A stretch of 64,000 nt of DNA from Pollutimonas bauzanensis (GTDB lineage Bacteria; Pseudomonadota; Gammaproteobacteria; Burkholderiales; Burkholderiaceae_B), in assembly GCF_900129885.1 (NCBI RefSeq), contig NZ_FQXE01000003.1, forward strand, positions 62,001 through 126,000. The letters are read 5' to 3'. The position numbers and the translations under genes are program-made. The notes below the pieces were generated by a model. The model did no database searches and was not told the origin of the DNA. It saw only the letters and a list, made by a program, of their open reading frames with translations. How positions within the stretch are numbered: position 1 is the stretch's first letter; each line of letters starts with the position of its first letter. Shown here one piece after another: positions 33,595 through 42,225 of this stretch.

Positions 33595-34398
33595 ATGGAC
33601 GCAACGCTCCCCGAGTACGAGGTTTACGCAATCCGGTATGCAAGCCGCGAGGGCTATCGCAGCAATCATTTCATCGGTGGCGATGCGCACGACGCGCCGA
33701 TGCCGATGGACTATTTCGTATGGCTTATCCGGAATGCGGATAGGACTTTCGTCGTGGATACCGGCTTCGGCGCCGAGGTGGCGGAAAAGCGCGGACGGCA
33801 GTTGCTGCGTACGCCAGCGGAAGGCCTGGCCCTGCTGGATGTGCATGCGCCTGACGTAAAGGACGTGATCATCACCCACATGCATTACGACCACGTCGGC
33901 ACTTTTCACGACTTCGGCGCCGCCCAGTTCCACCTGCAGGATGATGAAATGGCATACGCCACCGGCAGGTATATGCGCCACCGGCAATTCAACCATGGCT
34001 ATGAGATCGATGATGTCGTCGGGATGGTGCGCCTGGTGTTCAAAGATCGCGTCGTTTTCCACCGGGGGGACGCGCAGCTCGCTCCGGGCGTCAGCATCCA
34101 CAGAATCGGCGGCCACACGCATGGCTTGCAATGCGTTCGCGTGCGGACCAGGCGCGGCTGGGTAGTCCTCGCTTCGGATTGCAGCCATTTCTATGAGCAT
34201 TTCGAGAAGGAACGGGCTTTCACCACGATGTTCAACGTCGGCGAGGCCATTGATGGGTACCGCAAGCTGCGCGCATTGGCGCAGTCGCCCCGGCACATTA
34301 TCCCCGGGCACGATCCGCTCGTCATGCGGCGTTATCCGGCGGCCTGCGCGCAGCTGGATGGAATCGTGGCGCGGCTCGATGTGGATCCGAAAGAGTAA
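33595..34398 (+). CDS. metallo-beta-lactamase-fold lactonase-like hydrolase, paralogue 1
   Basis: 267 residues, similar to N-acyl-homoserine-lactonase-like proteins. Metal motif HMHYDH in 'VIITHMHYDHVGTF', third His in 'RIGGHTHGLQ', bridging Asp in 'VLASDCSHFYEHF' and last His in 'HIIPGHDPLVMRRYP'. No signal peptide. 'NHFIGGDAHDAPMPMDYF' near the N-terminus is shared nearly unchanged with the paralogue at 38262, and the two are collinear over their whole length. It sits between the flavin enzyme and a Bug gene in one transcription unit, so hydrolysis of a pathway lactone or other ester is more likely than quorum quenching (inference). Confidence 0.9.
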   Translation: MDATLPEYEVYAIRYASREGYRSNHFIGGDAHDAPMPMDYFVWLIRNADRTFVVDTGFGAEVAEKRGRQLLRTPAEGLALLDVHAPDVKDVIITHMHYDHVGTFHDFGAAQFHLQDDEMAYATGRYMRHRQFNHGYEIDDVVGMVRLVFKDRVVFHRGDAQLAPGVSIHRIGGHTHGLQCVRVRTRRGWVVLASDCSHFYEHFEKERAFTTMFNVGEAIDGYRKLRALAQSPRHIIPGHDPLVMRRYPAACAQLDGIVARLDVDPKE

Positions 34399-34434
34399 GC
34401 AGCGTCATTCCAATACATAATTCAGGAGACCGTC

Positions 34435-35403
34435 ATGCGTCATGCCCGCAGTTTTTGGATTGCCTCATTGTTCTTGCTGCCGCTGATCGTGCCGCCCGCC
34501 ATGGCAAGCCAGTACCCTGACAAACCGGTACGTGTGCTGGTCGGCTTTCCGGCGGGCGGCAGCGCCGACATTGTCGCCCGCATGGTGACAGGCGCGGTCG
34601 CCAAAACATCCAAGTTCGAATTCGTTGTGGAGAACCGCAGCGGCGCGGGTGGCAACATCGCTTTTGACGGCGCCGCGAACGCGGCGCCCGATGGTTATAC
34701 GCTGCTGTTCAGTACGCCCGGCGTTGCGATCAACCCTAGCCTTTATCGCAAAGTCAGCTTCACACAAAGCGACTTCACCCCTATTACGCTGGTGGGCGAG
34801 GCGCCGCTCATGCTCATGGTTCGCCCCTCGCTGGGCATAAAAACGCTGGCCGGGCTGATCAAAGAAAGCCGGAAGGACCCCGAAGCCATACGCTTCGCCA
34901 GTTCGGGCAGCGGCAGCTCGTCGCACCTGGCCGCCGAGGTCTTGCGCAGCATGAGCGGCATGCAATATTTGCACGTTCCCTATCGCGGCGGCGGCGCCGC
35001 CATGACCGACTTGATTGGAGACAGGGTGGACATGACCGTGCTCCCCATCGCCGAAAGCATGCCTTATGTCAACGACAAGAAGCTGCTTGCCTTGGGTCAG
35101 ACAGGCTCGCGGCGTTCGGCGATCGCCCCCGATGTGCCAACGATTGCGCAAGCCGGTGTCGACGGGTACTCGGTGACCACTTGGTACATGCTGCTGGGAC
35201 CAAAGAATCTGCCGGAGCCCATTGTCAATGCGCTGTATGAAGCCTTCAGCCAGGTGGTCGGCTCAGAGGATCTGAAGAAAAGCCTGGAAGCCCGGGGCGT
35301 GGACGTCATCAACGCCGACCCGCAAGAAACGGCGGAATTCCTGAAGCAGCAAAGCGAAAGCTGGGCCAAGGCCATCGAGGCCTCTGGCACGAAACTGGAT
35401 TAA
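34435..35403 (+). CDS. Bug-family (TctC-like) periplasmic solute-binding receptor
   Basis: 322 residues. Signal peptide MRHARSFWIASLFLLPLIVP ending PAMA; mature start 'SQYPDKPVRVLVGFPAGGSADIVARMVTGAV', 'FVVENRSGAGGNIAFDGAANAAPDGYTLLFSTPGVAINPSLYRKVSF', 'RFASSGSGSSSHLAAEVL', 'LHVPYRGGGAAMTDLIGDRVDMTVLPIAESMPYV'. AGGAGA precedes the ATG. Between the first lactonase-like gene (37-base gap) and two MmgE/PrpD genes. Confidence 0.95.
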   Translation: MRHARSFWIASLFLLPLIVPPAMASQYPDKPVRVLVGFPAGGSADIVARMVTGAVAKTSKFEFVVENRSGAGGNIAFDGAANAAPDGYTLLFSTPGVAINPSLYRKVSFTQSDFTPITLVGEAPLMLMVRPSLGIKTLAGLIKESRKDPEAIRFASSGSGSSSHLAAEVLRSMSGMQYLHVPYRGGGAAMTDLIGDRVDMTVLPIAESMPYVNDKKLLALGQTGSRRSAIAPDVPTIAQAGVDGYSVTTWYMLLGPKNLPEPIVNALYEAFSQVVGSEDLKKSLEARGVDVINADPQETAEFLKQQSESWAKAIEASGTKLD

Positions 35404-35423
35404 TCAACAATGGAGTGCAGCAC

Positions 35424-36824
35424 ATGAGCAATTCGAAAGCCCCTCTGCTCAAGGACGCCACGCGGGATCTCGCGGCCTTTGCGGCGAACCTGGAGTTCGA
35501 GCAAATACCGGAGGAAGTCGTACAGCGCATCAAGACCAGTGTATTGGACAGTATCGGATGCTGCCTGTTCGGCGCGACTTTGCCATGGACGCAGAAAGTG
35601 CAGGCCATGGTCGAAGAAGAGGGCTGCCGGCCAGTAGCGTCGATTTTCGGGACCGGAAAGAGGACCTCTGCCGCAGGCGCCGCGCTGGTGAACGCCACCG
35701 CGGGCCACGCCTTCGAGCTGGATGATATCCACAAGGAGTCCATCGTTCATCCCGGCTCGATCGCGCTGCCGGTCGCCGTCGCGTTGGCCGAACAGGCCGG
35801 AACGCGTCGAGGGCGGGACATCATCACCGCGCTGGTGGCCGGGTACGAGGTGGGTACCCGAGTCGGCAATGCCGCAACGATGAGCCTGTTCTTCCGGGGG
35901 TTTCACCCTCAAGGCGCTTCAGGCGTATTCGTCGCCGCGGCGGCCGCCGGACGGATGCTCGGCCTCGATGCGCAGAAGATGCAGCATGCGCTGGGTATCG
36001 CGGGGTCTCAGGCGGGCGGCCTCATGGCGGCGCAAGAGGGCGCCATGGTCAAGCGCTTTCATTCGGGCCGCGCCGCGCAGAGCGGCATCTACTCCGCCTT
36101 GCTCGCCGCAAAGGAATTCACCGGCATTACCGACGTGCTCGAAGCTCCTTATGGTGGCTACCTGAGCTCATATTCGGATAAGCCCAACGCGCAAAGGCTG
36201 ACCGATGGGCTGGGCGCAACCTGGGAAACGGCAACGATAGGCTACAAGCCGCATGCCAGCGTGACCAGCATCCACGCGGCGCTGGACGCCCTGGCCCGGA
36301 TCATGAAGGACAACCGGCTCAAGCCGGACGATATCGCGAAATTGGACGTGGGCGTCAGCCACATGACGCATGTCCATTGCGCCTGGGACTACAAGGCTCA
36401 GGGCGTAACGGCGGCGCAGATGAACCTGTACTACGGCCTGGCGGTGATGGCCCATGACGGTGTGGCTTTTGTGGACCAGTACAGGCAGGAGCGTCTGAAC
36501 GACCCAAAAATATTCGACTTTATTTCACGTGTCAACGCCTATGCGGATCCCCAAATCGACAGCATGGGCCCAGCCTTTCGCCATGCCGCCCGTGTCGCCG
36601 TGACCACCCGCGATGGACGCATGCTTGCTCAGGAGATTCTGCACCGGCGCGGGAGCCCGGAGAATCCGCTGGATCCCTCGGATGTCGAGTACAAGTTCCG
36701 CAATGTGGTGCATTCCTGCCTTTCCAAGGGCGATATCGAAAAGACGATCGAGCTCTCCAGCCGGCTGGACCGGCTCGATGACATCCAGCCGCTTCTGGAC
36801 CTGCTTTCCGCCCCCCGTGCCTGA
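35424..36824 (+). CDS. MmgE/PrpD-family protein
   Basis: 466 residues. Helical start 'ATRDLAAFAANLEFEQIPEEVVQRIKTSVLDSIGCCLFGATL', active-site loop 'NATAGHAFELDDIHKESIVHPGSIALPVAVALAE' with the His, Asp-Asp and HPGS features expected, 'MVKRFHSGRAAQSGIYSALLAA' and 'YKPHASVTSIHAALDAL'. ATG at 35424 follows GGAG. It is 20 bases after the Bug stop and 38 bases before a second, clearly different MmgE/PrpD gene, so two family members are made together, possibly for two steps or as a heteromer (inference). Confidence 0.93.
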   Translation: MSNSKAPLLKDATRDLAAFAANLEFEQIPEEVVQRIKTSVLDSIGCCLFGATLPWTQKVQAMVEEEGCRPVASIFGTGKRTSAAGAALVNATAGHAFELDDIHKESIVHPGSIALPVAVALAEQAGTRRGRDIITALVAGYEVGTRVGNAATMSLFFRGFHPQGASGVFVAAAAAGRMLGLDAQKMQHALGIAGSQAGGLMAAQEGAMVKRFHSGRAAQSGIYSALLAAKEFTGITDVLEAPYGGYLSSYSDKPNAQRLTDGLGATWETATIGYKPHASVTSIHAALDALARIMKDNRLKPDDIAKLDVGVSHMTHVHCAWDYKAQGVTAAQMNLYYGLAVMAHDGVAFVDQYRQERLNDPKIFDFISRVNAYADPQIDSMGPAFRHAARVAVTTRDGRMLAQEILHRRGSPENPLDPSDVEYKFRNVVHSCLSKGDIEKTIELSSRLDRLDDIQPLLDLLSAPRA

Positions 36825-36862
36825 CAACCTTCATTCAACCACCACTGTTTCGAGAGATCTTG

Positions 36863-38269
36863 ATGAACAACACGTCGCAGAATTCCCAAACTATCGCCGA
36901 AAAACTGGCTGATCATTTCAAGGCCTTGGCCTACGATACGCTGAGCGACGCTTCCCGAACGGCCATTAAGCGCCTTTTGCTCGATTACCTGGGGGTCGCT
37001 GTCTCGGGCAGCCAGACGGAATCCGGCAAGGTGGCCGGGATGTTCGCAGCGAGCACCGGGGGTCGGGCGGAGTCAACGCTGATTGGAGGAACGGAACGCG
37101 TGCCTGCCATGCTGGCCGCATTCGCGAACGCCATTTCCTCGCACAGCGTCGAGCTCGATGATATCGACGTGCTTGCGCTGTTTCATTTCAGCCCCCCCGT
37201 CTATTCCGCCGCCCTGAGTACGGCAGAGCAAAAGTCGGCCAGCGGCAAAGAACTGCTGGTATCGCTGGCGGCGGGCTGCGAGATGATGGAGCGGCTCAGC
37301 AAGGCCGCCAACCCGTCCTTGCGGGATCGCGGCTACCACACCACGCCCACCTGCGGCACGTTCGGCGCGACGATTGCCGCGGCGAAGATGCTTGGCCTCT
37401 CCGCAGAGCAAATCGTATCGGCGTTGGGACTCGCCGGGGCCCAATCCTGCGGCCTCATGGAAATGTATGGGCCATCCATGCAAAAGCGCTTCAATCCCGG
37501 CCCCGCCTCCCGCAATGGCGTTACCGCGGCAAGCATTGCGCAACTTGGCTTTACCGGCGCGGCCACGATCTTCGAAGGCGAGCGCGGATTCCTGGCGGCC
37601 TTTACCGACCAAAGCTTTCCCGAGCAGCTGACGCGGGATCTGGCCCAGCCCTATCGGCTGGACATCGAGTTCAAGCCATATTCCTGCGCCCGTCCGATAC
37701 ACAACGCCATCGATTGCGCGCTGGAAATCCGTGGCAAGCACAGCCCCGATCTCGACCAGATCGAGCACATCGGCATGGCCAGGCATCCCGACTGGGCGCA
37801 TTATCATCAGAATGCGGACCCGGCGACCTACCATGAAGCGCAGGTCAGCCTGCCATATTCGGTGGCCGTGGCCCTGGCCGACGGGCAGGCGCTGTTCGCC
37901 CAGTACAACAACGCGCGGCTCAAGGAGCCGCTGCTCAAAAAACTGGCCAGCCTGGTCAGCTTCTCCGTTGATGAATCGCTGCCGCGCGGTGTCTCGTGCC
38001 TGATGACCGTCAAGATGCGCGGCGGCGCCGAATATTCGGCGCAAATCGATTACCCCAAGGGATCCATACAGAACCCCATGACGGACGAAGAGCTGCGCGC
38101 CAAATTCGACAGCCTCGTCATTCCCGTTCTGGGTGTTGAACGGGCGGCGGCCATTGCCGACAGGGTCGCGACCATCGAACACTGCGGAAACGTGCGGGAA
38201 CTCATGTCGCTGCTTCAGCGCGGACAAGGCGCCGGTGCGGCAAGGGGAGGCGAGAAAATTGATGCATGA
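36863..38269 (+). CDS. MmgE/PrpD-family protein
   Basis: 468 residues. 'IAEKLADHFKALAYDTLSDASRTAIKRLLLDYLGVAVSG' start; active-site loop 'NAISSHSVELDDIDVLALFHFSPPVYSAALSTAE', which keeps His and Asp-Asp but replaces HPG by HFSPP; 'MQKRFNPGPASRNGVTAASIAQLGF' and 'FKPYSCARPIHNAIDCAL' follow. The altered loop sets it apart from the gene before it. ATG at 36863 chosen over a TTG three bases upstream. Its end overlaps the start of the second lactonase-like gene by eight bases, so these are coupled. Confidence 0.92.
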   Translation: MNNTSQNSQTIAEKLADHFKALAYDTLSDASRTAIKRLLLDYLGVAVSGSQTESGKVAGMFAASTGGRAESTLIGGTERVPAMLAAFANAISSHSVELDDIDVLALFHFSPPVYSAALSTAEQKSASGKELLVSLAAGCEMMERLSKAANPSLRDRGYHTTPTCGTFGATIAAAKMLGLSAEQIVSALGLAGAQSCGLMEMYGPSMQKRFNPGPASRNGVTAASIAQLGFTGAATIFEGERGFLAAFTDQSFPEQLTRDLAQPYRLDIEFKPYSCARPIHNAIDCALEIRGKHSPDLDQIEHIGMARHPDWAHYHQNADPATYHEAQVSLPYSVAVALADGQALFAQYNNARLKEPLLKKLASLVSFSVDESLPRGVSCLMTVKMRGGAEYSAQIDYPKGSIQNPMTDEELRAKFDSLVIPVLGVERAAAIADRVATIEHCGNVRELMSLLQRGQGAGAARGGEKIDA

Positions 38270-39065
38270 ACGTCCGCCTCACTATGAGGTTACCGCGCTC
38301 AAGTATGCGACCCGTGATGGCCGCCGCCCAAATCATTTCATCGGGGGCGATCCGCACGACGCGCCCATGCCTATGGATTACTACATCTGGCTCATCCGCA
38401 ATGAAGATCGCGTCGTGCTGGTCGATGTCGGCTTTGACCAGGACATGGCCGACAAGCGGGGCAGAACCCTGCTGCGCTCTCCGGCCGAGGCGCTGTCCCT
38501 GATGGGAGTGGCGTCCGTATCCGTCCGGGACATCGTGATTACCCACCTGCACAATGATCACGTCGGCACATTTCATGAATATGAGAACGCGACGTTTCAT
38601 TTGCAGGATGAGGAAATGGAGTTCGCAACGGGCCGCTATATGCGCTCCGAAGCCTTCAGCAGGGCGTACGAGCCGGACCACGTAACCGGGATGGTGCGCC
38701 TGGTCTACCAGGACAGGGTGGCATTCCACCGCGGGGATGCGGAGATCGCGCCCGGCATCAGCGTTCATCATATCGGCGGGCACACGGCGGGCCTGCAGGT
38801 CTTGCGGGTGCATACGGCGCGTGGCTGGGTTGTGCTGGCATCGGACGCCAGCCATTATTACGAACACTTCGAGCGCGGGCGGTGTTTTCCCCTGATGTTC
38901 CACTTGGGCGATGCGCTCGAAGGATACCGGCGCCTGCATAGGCTTGCGGACTCCCCCGCTCATATCGTGCCGGGCCACGACCCTATGGTAATGGAACGGT
39001 ACCCGCCGGTTTCCGATGACCTGGAGGGCATAGCGGTCAGCCTGCATAAGCCGCCCGTGACATGA
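38262..39065 (+). CDS. metallo-beta-lactamase-fold lactonase-like hydrolase, paralogue 2
   Basis: 267 residues, same length as the protein at 33595 and alignable end to end, with well over half the residues alike by eye. Metal motif HLHNDH in 'IVITHLHNDHVGTFHEY', His in 'HIGGHTAGLQ', Asp in 'VLASDASHYYEHF', His in 'HIVPGHDPMVMERYP'. ATG at 38262 has GGGGAGG upstream and overlaps the MmgE/PrpD stop. Followed by a Bug gene, so lactonase-Bug occurs twice in 6 kb. Confidence 0.9.
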   Translation: MHERPPHYEVTALKYATRDGRRPNHFIGGDPHDAPMPMDYYIWLIRNEDRVVLVDVGFDQDMADKRGRTLLRSPAEALSLMGVASVSVRDIVITHLHNDHVGTFHEYENATFHLQDEEMEFATGRYMRSEAFSRAYEPDHVTGMVRLVYQDRVAFHRGDAEIAPGISVHHIGGHTAGLQVLRVHTARGWVVLASDASHYYEHFERGRCFPLMFHLGDALEGYRRLHRLADSPAHIVPGHDPMVMERYPPVSDDLEGIAVSLHKPPVT

Positions 39066-39122
39066 GCTCCACCCCTTGTCAAAGAAAAATCGGATTCATC
39101 CAATATATTCAAGGAGACAACA

Positions 39123-40133
39123 ATGCAGCGCAGCAAAATTTCCATCAGCCGGTACGCCTGTCTGCCCGGGGCGTTCAGAAAGCTAGGGCTTGCCGCCGGC
39201 CTCGCCCTGCTGGCCGCAACCAGCGTGGCGCAGCCGAAGTACCCTTCTCAACCGGTGACGCTAGTCGTCGGATTTCCTCCAGGAGGCTCGAACGACATTG
39301 TCGCCCGCCTTATCGCGCCCAAGTTCTCGCAGGCTTTGGGCGTGCCGGTCATCGTCGAGAACAAGGCCGGCGCCAACGCGACAATCGGCACCGAATACAC
39401 GGTTCGCGCCAAGCCCGATGGCTATACCATTACATTGGGCAGCGCCAGCCCGTTGGCAATCAGCCCCCACACTTACAAAAAGCTCCCTTATGATCCCTTG
39501 ACCGACCTGCGCGCAATCACCACGGTGGCGCAGACGCCTGAACTGATTGCGCTGAATCCGTCTGTGCCCGCCCAAACGCTTGCCGAGCTGGTCAAGCTGT
39601 CCAAGTCCAGAGATATCACCTTGGCCTCGGCCGGCGCGGGCGGCCTGCCTCATCTTGCGATCGAACTGCTGAAGCTCGAATCGGGAGGCCGGATTGTCCA
39701 TGTGCCATACAAGGGCGCGTCCCCCGCGACCGCAGACGCCGTTGGCGGCCATGTCGATGGCATCATTGTCGATGTGCCGGCGCTTTACGCGCAGGTTGCG
39801 GCGGGGAAGCTGCGTCCCATCGCGGTCACCCACGATAAACGCTCTTCAGTGTTGCCGGATGTGCCCACTTCGGTGGAGGCCGGCCTTCCCAAAGTACTGG
39901 CGTTCAATTGGTTTGCGGTGATGGCCCCCGCAAAAACGCCCGACAACATCGTCGATACGCTGTATGCGGCATTGGTAAAGGCTGCGAACGATCCCGGGGT
40001 GGTCGAACAACTGGCCAAGCTGGGCATTGAGCCTTTTACCCAGGCTTCGCCGGCGGTGTCCGCGGAATTCATGAAAAGCGAGACAGCGCGCTGGGGTAAA
40101 GTCGCCAAGGCCGCGAACGTCCAGACCAATTGA
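39123..40133 (+). CDS. Bug-family (TctC-like) periplasmic solute-binding receptor
   Basis: 336 residues with a long leader (MQRSKISISRYACLPGAFRK then a hydrophobic core to VAQ, about 37 residues). 'KYPSQPVTLVVGFPPGGSNDIVARLIAPKFSQAL', 'VIVENKAGANATIGTEYTVRAKPDGYTITLGSASPLAISPHTYKKLPYDPL', 'TLASAGAGGLPHLAIELLKL', 'HVPYKGASPATADAVGGHVDGIIVDVPALYAQ'. AGGAGA precedes the ATG at 39123. Last gene of the 31.5-40.1 kb unit; it converges on the GntR gene with 11 bases between the ends. Confidence 0.95.
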   Translation: MQRSKISISRYACLPGAFRKLGLAAGLALLAATSVAQPKYPSQPVTLVVGFPPGGSNDIVARLIAPKFSQALGVPVIVENKAGANATIGTEYTVRAKPDGYTITLGSASPLAISPHTYKKLPYDPLTDLRAITTVAQTPELIALNPSVPAQTLAELVKLSKSRDITLASAGAGGLPHLAIELLKLESGGRIVHVPYKGASPATADAVGGHVDGIIVDVPALYAQVAAGKLRPIAVTHDKRSSVLPDVPTSVEAGLPKVLAFNWFAVMAPAKTPDNIVDTLYAALVKAANDPGVVEQLAKLGIEPFTQASPAVSAEFMKSETARWGKVAKAANVQTN

Positions 40134-40144
40134 AGGCTGTTTGA

Positions 40145-40894
40145 TCATTGCGCGCCGCGATGCGCGCGCGGCGCCGGGACTGCCCTTTTTTGACTTGCGT
40201 CCTTCGGGAAACGGGCTCGCCAGGCATCGATATACGGCGCTCTCGATATATTCAGATGCTGGCCGCACAGGGCTGCCAGCCGCTTCCGGTCGCCGGACTT
40301 GAGCGCGTCTATCATCGACCAATGCTCTTCGCGCGCCTTCAGCGCATATTCGGGCTTCAGGACCGAATAGGATCGTATGACATGCGCCTTTTGCGCGAAA
40401 TCTTCAATCACTGCCGCGAGATATTCGTTGTCGCACAGCGCGAACAGCCGGCGGTGGAACGCGTTGTTGGCATGGAATATGCCGATCGGATCTCCCTGGC
40501 TGATGGCCGCGTCATGCTGGCGCTGCAGGTCGATCAGCTCGTCCAGCCGCTGTTGATCCAGCGGCATGGGTATTCTGGCGACAGCCGATGTTTCAAGGAC
40601 TTCCCGCACCGAGTACAAATCATTGACATCGTCGGGCCGGAAATCACGTACCGCCGCGCCGCGATTGCGCTTGCGGTCTATCATCCCGATGCGCTCCAGT
40701 TCGATGAGCGCCTGCCGAATGACATGGCGCTTGGCATCGAAACGCGCAGCCAGTTCTTCCTCGACCAGACGCTCGCGCGGCAATAATTGCCCGAGCACGA
40801 TCTCAATTTCCAATGCGCTGACAACGTGCCGCACCTCGTCCGGCACCGTGTCGTGCCCCCGGGTGAGCGAGATGTCTGTTGCTGGCAAGTTCAT
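40145..40894 (-). CDS. GntR-family transcriptional regulator, FCD/FadR branch
   Basis: 249 residues. N-terminal winged helix 'VVSALEIEIVLGQLLPRERLVEEELAARFDAKRHVIRQALIELERIGMIDRKRNRGAAVRDF' (residues 27-90), then the all-helical FCD effector domain ('LYSVREVLETSAVARIPMPLDQQRLDELIDLQRQHDAAI', with metal-binding-type His/Asp residues 'FHANNAFHRRLFALCDN' and 'EEHWSMIDALKSGDRKRLAALCGQHL'). Divergent from the Bug/RraA/dehydrogenase operon at 41176; the 30-base operator at 41026 lies between them, so it very likely represses both itself and that operon until an acid ligand binds. Confidence 0.94.
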   Translation of the reverse strand: MNLPATDISLTRGHDTVPDEVRHVVSALEIEIVLGQLLPRERLVEEELAARFDAKRHVIRQALIELERIGMIDRKRNRGAAVRDFRPDDVNDLYSVREVLETSAVARIPMPLDQQRLDELIDLQRQHDAAISQGDPIGIFHANNAFHRRLFALCDNEYLAAVIEDFAQKAHVIRSYSVLKPEYALKAREEHWSMIDALKSGDRKRLAALCGQHLNISRAPYIDAWRARFPKDASQKRAVPAPRAHRGAQ

Positions 40895-41025
40895 GGGCGA
40901 TTCTGATTAACGATGGAAGGCGGCAAGAGCGATTGCGTTTCCGCATTCTACGATAGGCGGCGCCGGCATAGGACTGGCGGCATCCGCGGCCCCGGCAAGA
41001 CGTAATGATATGACAAATTCCCAAT

Positions 41026-41055
41026 AATATTGTCAATTGGATTGTTGACAATATT
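41026..41055. promoter_or_regulatory. 30-base operator, probable GntR binding site
   Basis: AATATTGTCAA, eight bases, TTGACAATATT: perfect 11-base arms centred between the GntR gene (start 40894) and the Bug gene (start 41176). A further TGACAA half-site lies at 41011-41016. The TTGTC/GACAA arms suit FadR/FCD-type GntR sites. This is the most symmetrical element in the window. Confidence 0.7.
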
Positions 41056-41175
41056 CGGAGAGGTCTCTAGACTGCTGTCAACGGCTTGTCGATTCATGAA
41101 AAAAAGAAAGACTAATCAACCAGAACAATCGCCGTTCCCGCCAGTCAATGGCGGGTCAATTGAGGAGATATACCT

Positions 41176-42156
41176 ATGTTTTCTGGCCTATTCAGAAGTG
41201 CGCTTGCCGTGACCGCGCTGGCATTGATGCTGCCGCAGGCCGTCAATGCGCAGGCTTATCCTTCGCGGCCGATCAAGATGGTGGTTCCCTTTTCGCCGGG
41301 TGGCGCATCGGACATCCTGGCGCGGGTCGTGGCGCAGAAAATGACCGAAAGCATGGGGCAATCCGTGGTGGTCGAAAACCGCCCCGGCGGATCGGGCATT
41401 ATCGGCACCGAGGCCGTCGCCAGGTCGCAGCCCGATGGCTATACCTTGCTGTTTGGCACGATCAGCACGCTGGCGGTCAATCCCAATATCTTTTCCAAGC
41501 TTCCCTACGACCCGCTGACGAGTTTTGCGCCCATCACGCTTGCGGCCGACGTACCGCTGGTATTGGTGGCCAATTCCACGGTGCCTGTCAAGAATGTGGA
41601 AGAGCTGATCAAGTACTCCAAGTCGGAGGCGGGTTCATCGATCAGCTATGCTTCGGGCGGCAACGGCACGTCGCAGCATCTTGCCGCCGAGCTTTTCAAA
41701 TCGCTTGCGCATGTGGACTGGCTGCATGTGCCCTACAAAGGAAGCGCGCCGGGCATGATGGACCTGGTGAGCGGGCAGGTCAACGTGATGTTCGACAACA
41801 TCAACACGGCGATGCCCCACATCAAGGCCGACAAGCTGCGCGCGCTTGCCATATCCAGCGCCCGCCGCTCGGCCCTGATGCCGGAGCTGCCAACGGTCGC
41901 CGAAGCCGGCCTGCCGGAGTTCGAAGTCAGCACCTGGTTCGCTTTTCTCGCCCCCGCCGGCACCCCTGCGGAGATCGTCTCCCGCTTGAACACCGAAATG
42001 GTGAAGGCGCTCGCCAATGCCGACGTCAAGGAAAAGCTCAGCGTCCAGGGGTTGACCACCATAGGCAGCACCCCTGGGCAGCTAGCCGTTTACATCCAGA
42101 AAGAGATTGAAAAATGGGGGCGCGTCATAAAGGCCGCCGGCATCAAGACCGACTGA
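41176..42156 (+). CDS. Bug-family (TctC-like) periplasmic solute-binding receptor
   Basis: 326 residues. Signal peptide MFSGLFRSALAVTALALMLP ending AVNAQ; 'AYPSRPIKMVVPFSPGGASDILARVVAQKM', 'VVVENRPGGSGIIGTEAVARSQPDGYTLLFGTISTLAVNPNIFSKLPYDPL', 'SYASGGNGTSQHLAAELF', 'LHVPYKGSAPGMMDLVSGQVNVMFDNINTAMPHIKADKLRALA'. GAGGAGATATACCT precedes the ATG. First gene of the operon with RraA-like, 2-hydroxyacid dehydrogenase and ABM genes, opposite the GntR gene. Confidence 0.95.
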   Translation: MFSGLFRSALAVTALALMLPQAVNAQAYPSRPIKMVVPFSPGGASDILARVVAQKMTESMGQSVVVENRPGGSGIIGTEAVARSQPDGYTLLFGTISTLAVNPNIFSKLPYDPLTSFAPITLAADVPLVLVANSTVPVKNVEELIKYSKSEAGSSISYASGGNGTSQHLAAELFKSLAHVDWLHVPYKGSAPGMMDLVSGQVNVMFDNINTAMPHIKADKLRALAISSARRSALMPELPTVAEAGLPEFEVSTWFAFLAPAGTPAEIVSRLNTEMVKALANADVKEKLSVQGLTTIGSTPGQLAVYIQKEIEKWGRVIKAAGIKTD

Positions 42157-42225
42157 AGCCGATGGCGCCCTTGCAGTTCTGTAGCCACTCTATACCTTTG
42201 TAACCCGCAAATCAGGAGAAAATCC

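Noticed and set aside
33595-34398. Quorum-quenching AHL lactonase as a firm call
   Set aside because: The metal motif supports a metallo-beta-lactamase hydrolase only; context points to catabolism and the AHL assignment is family naming.
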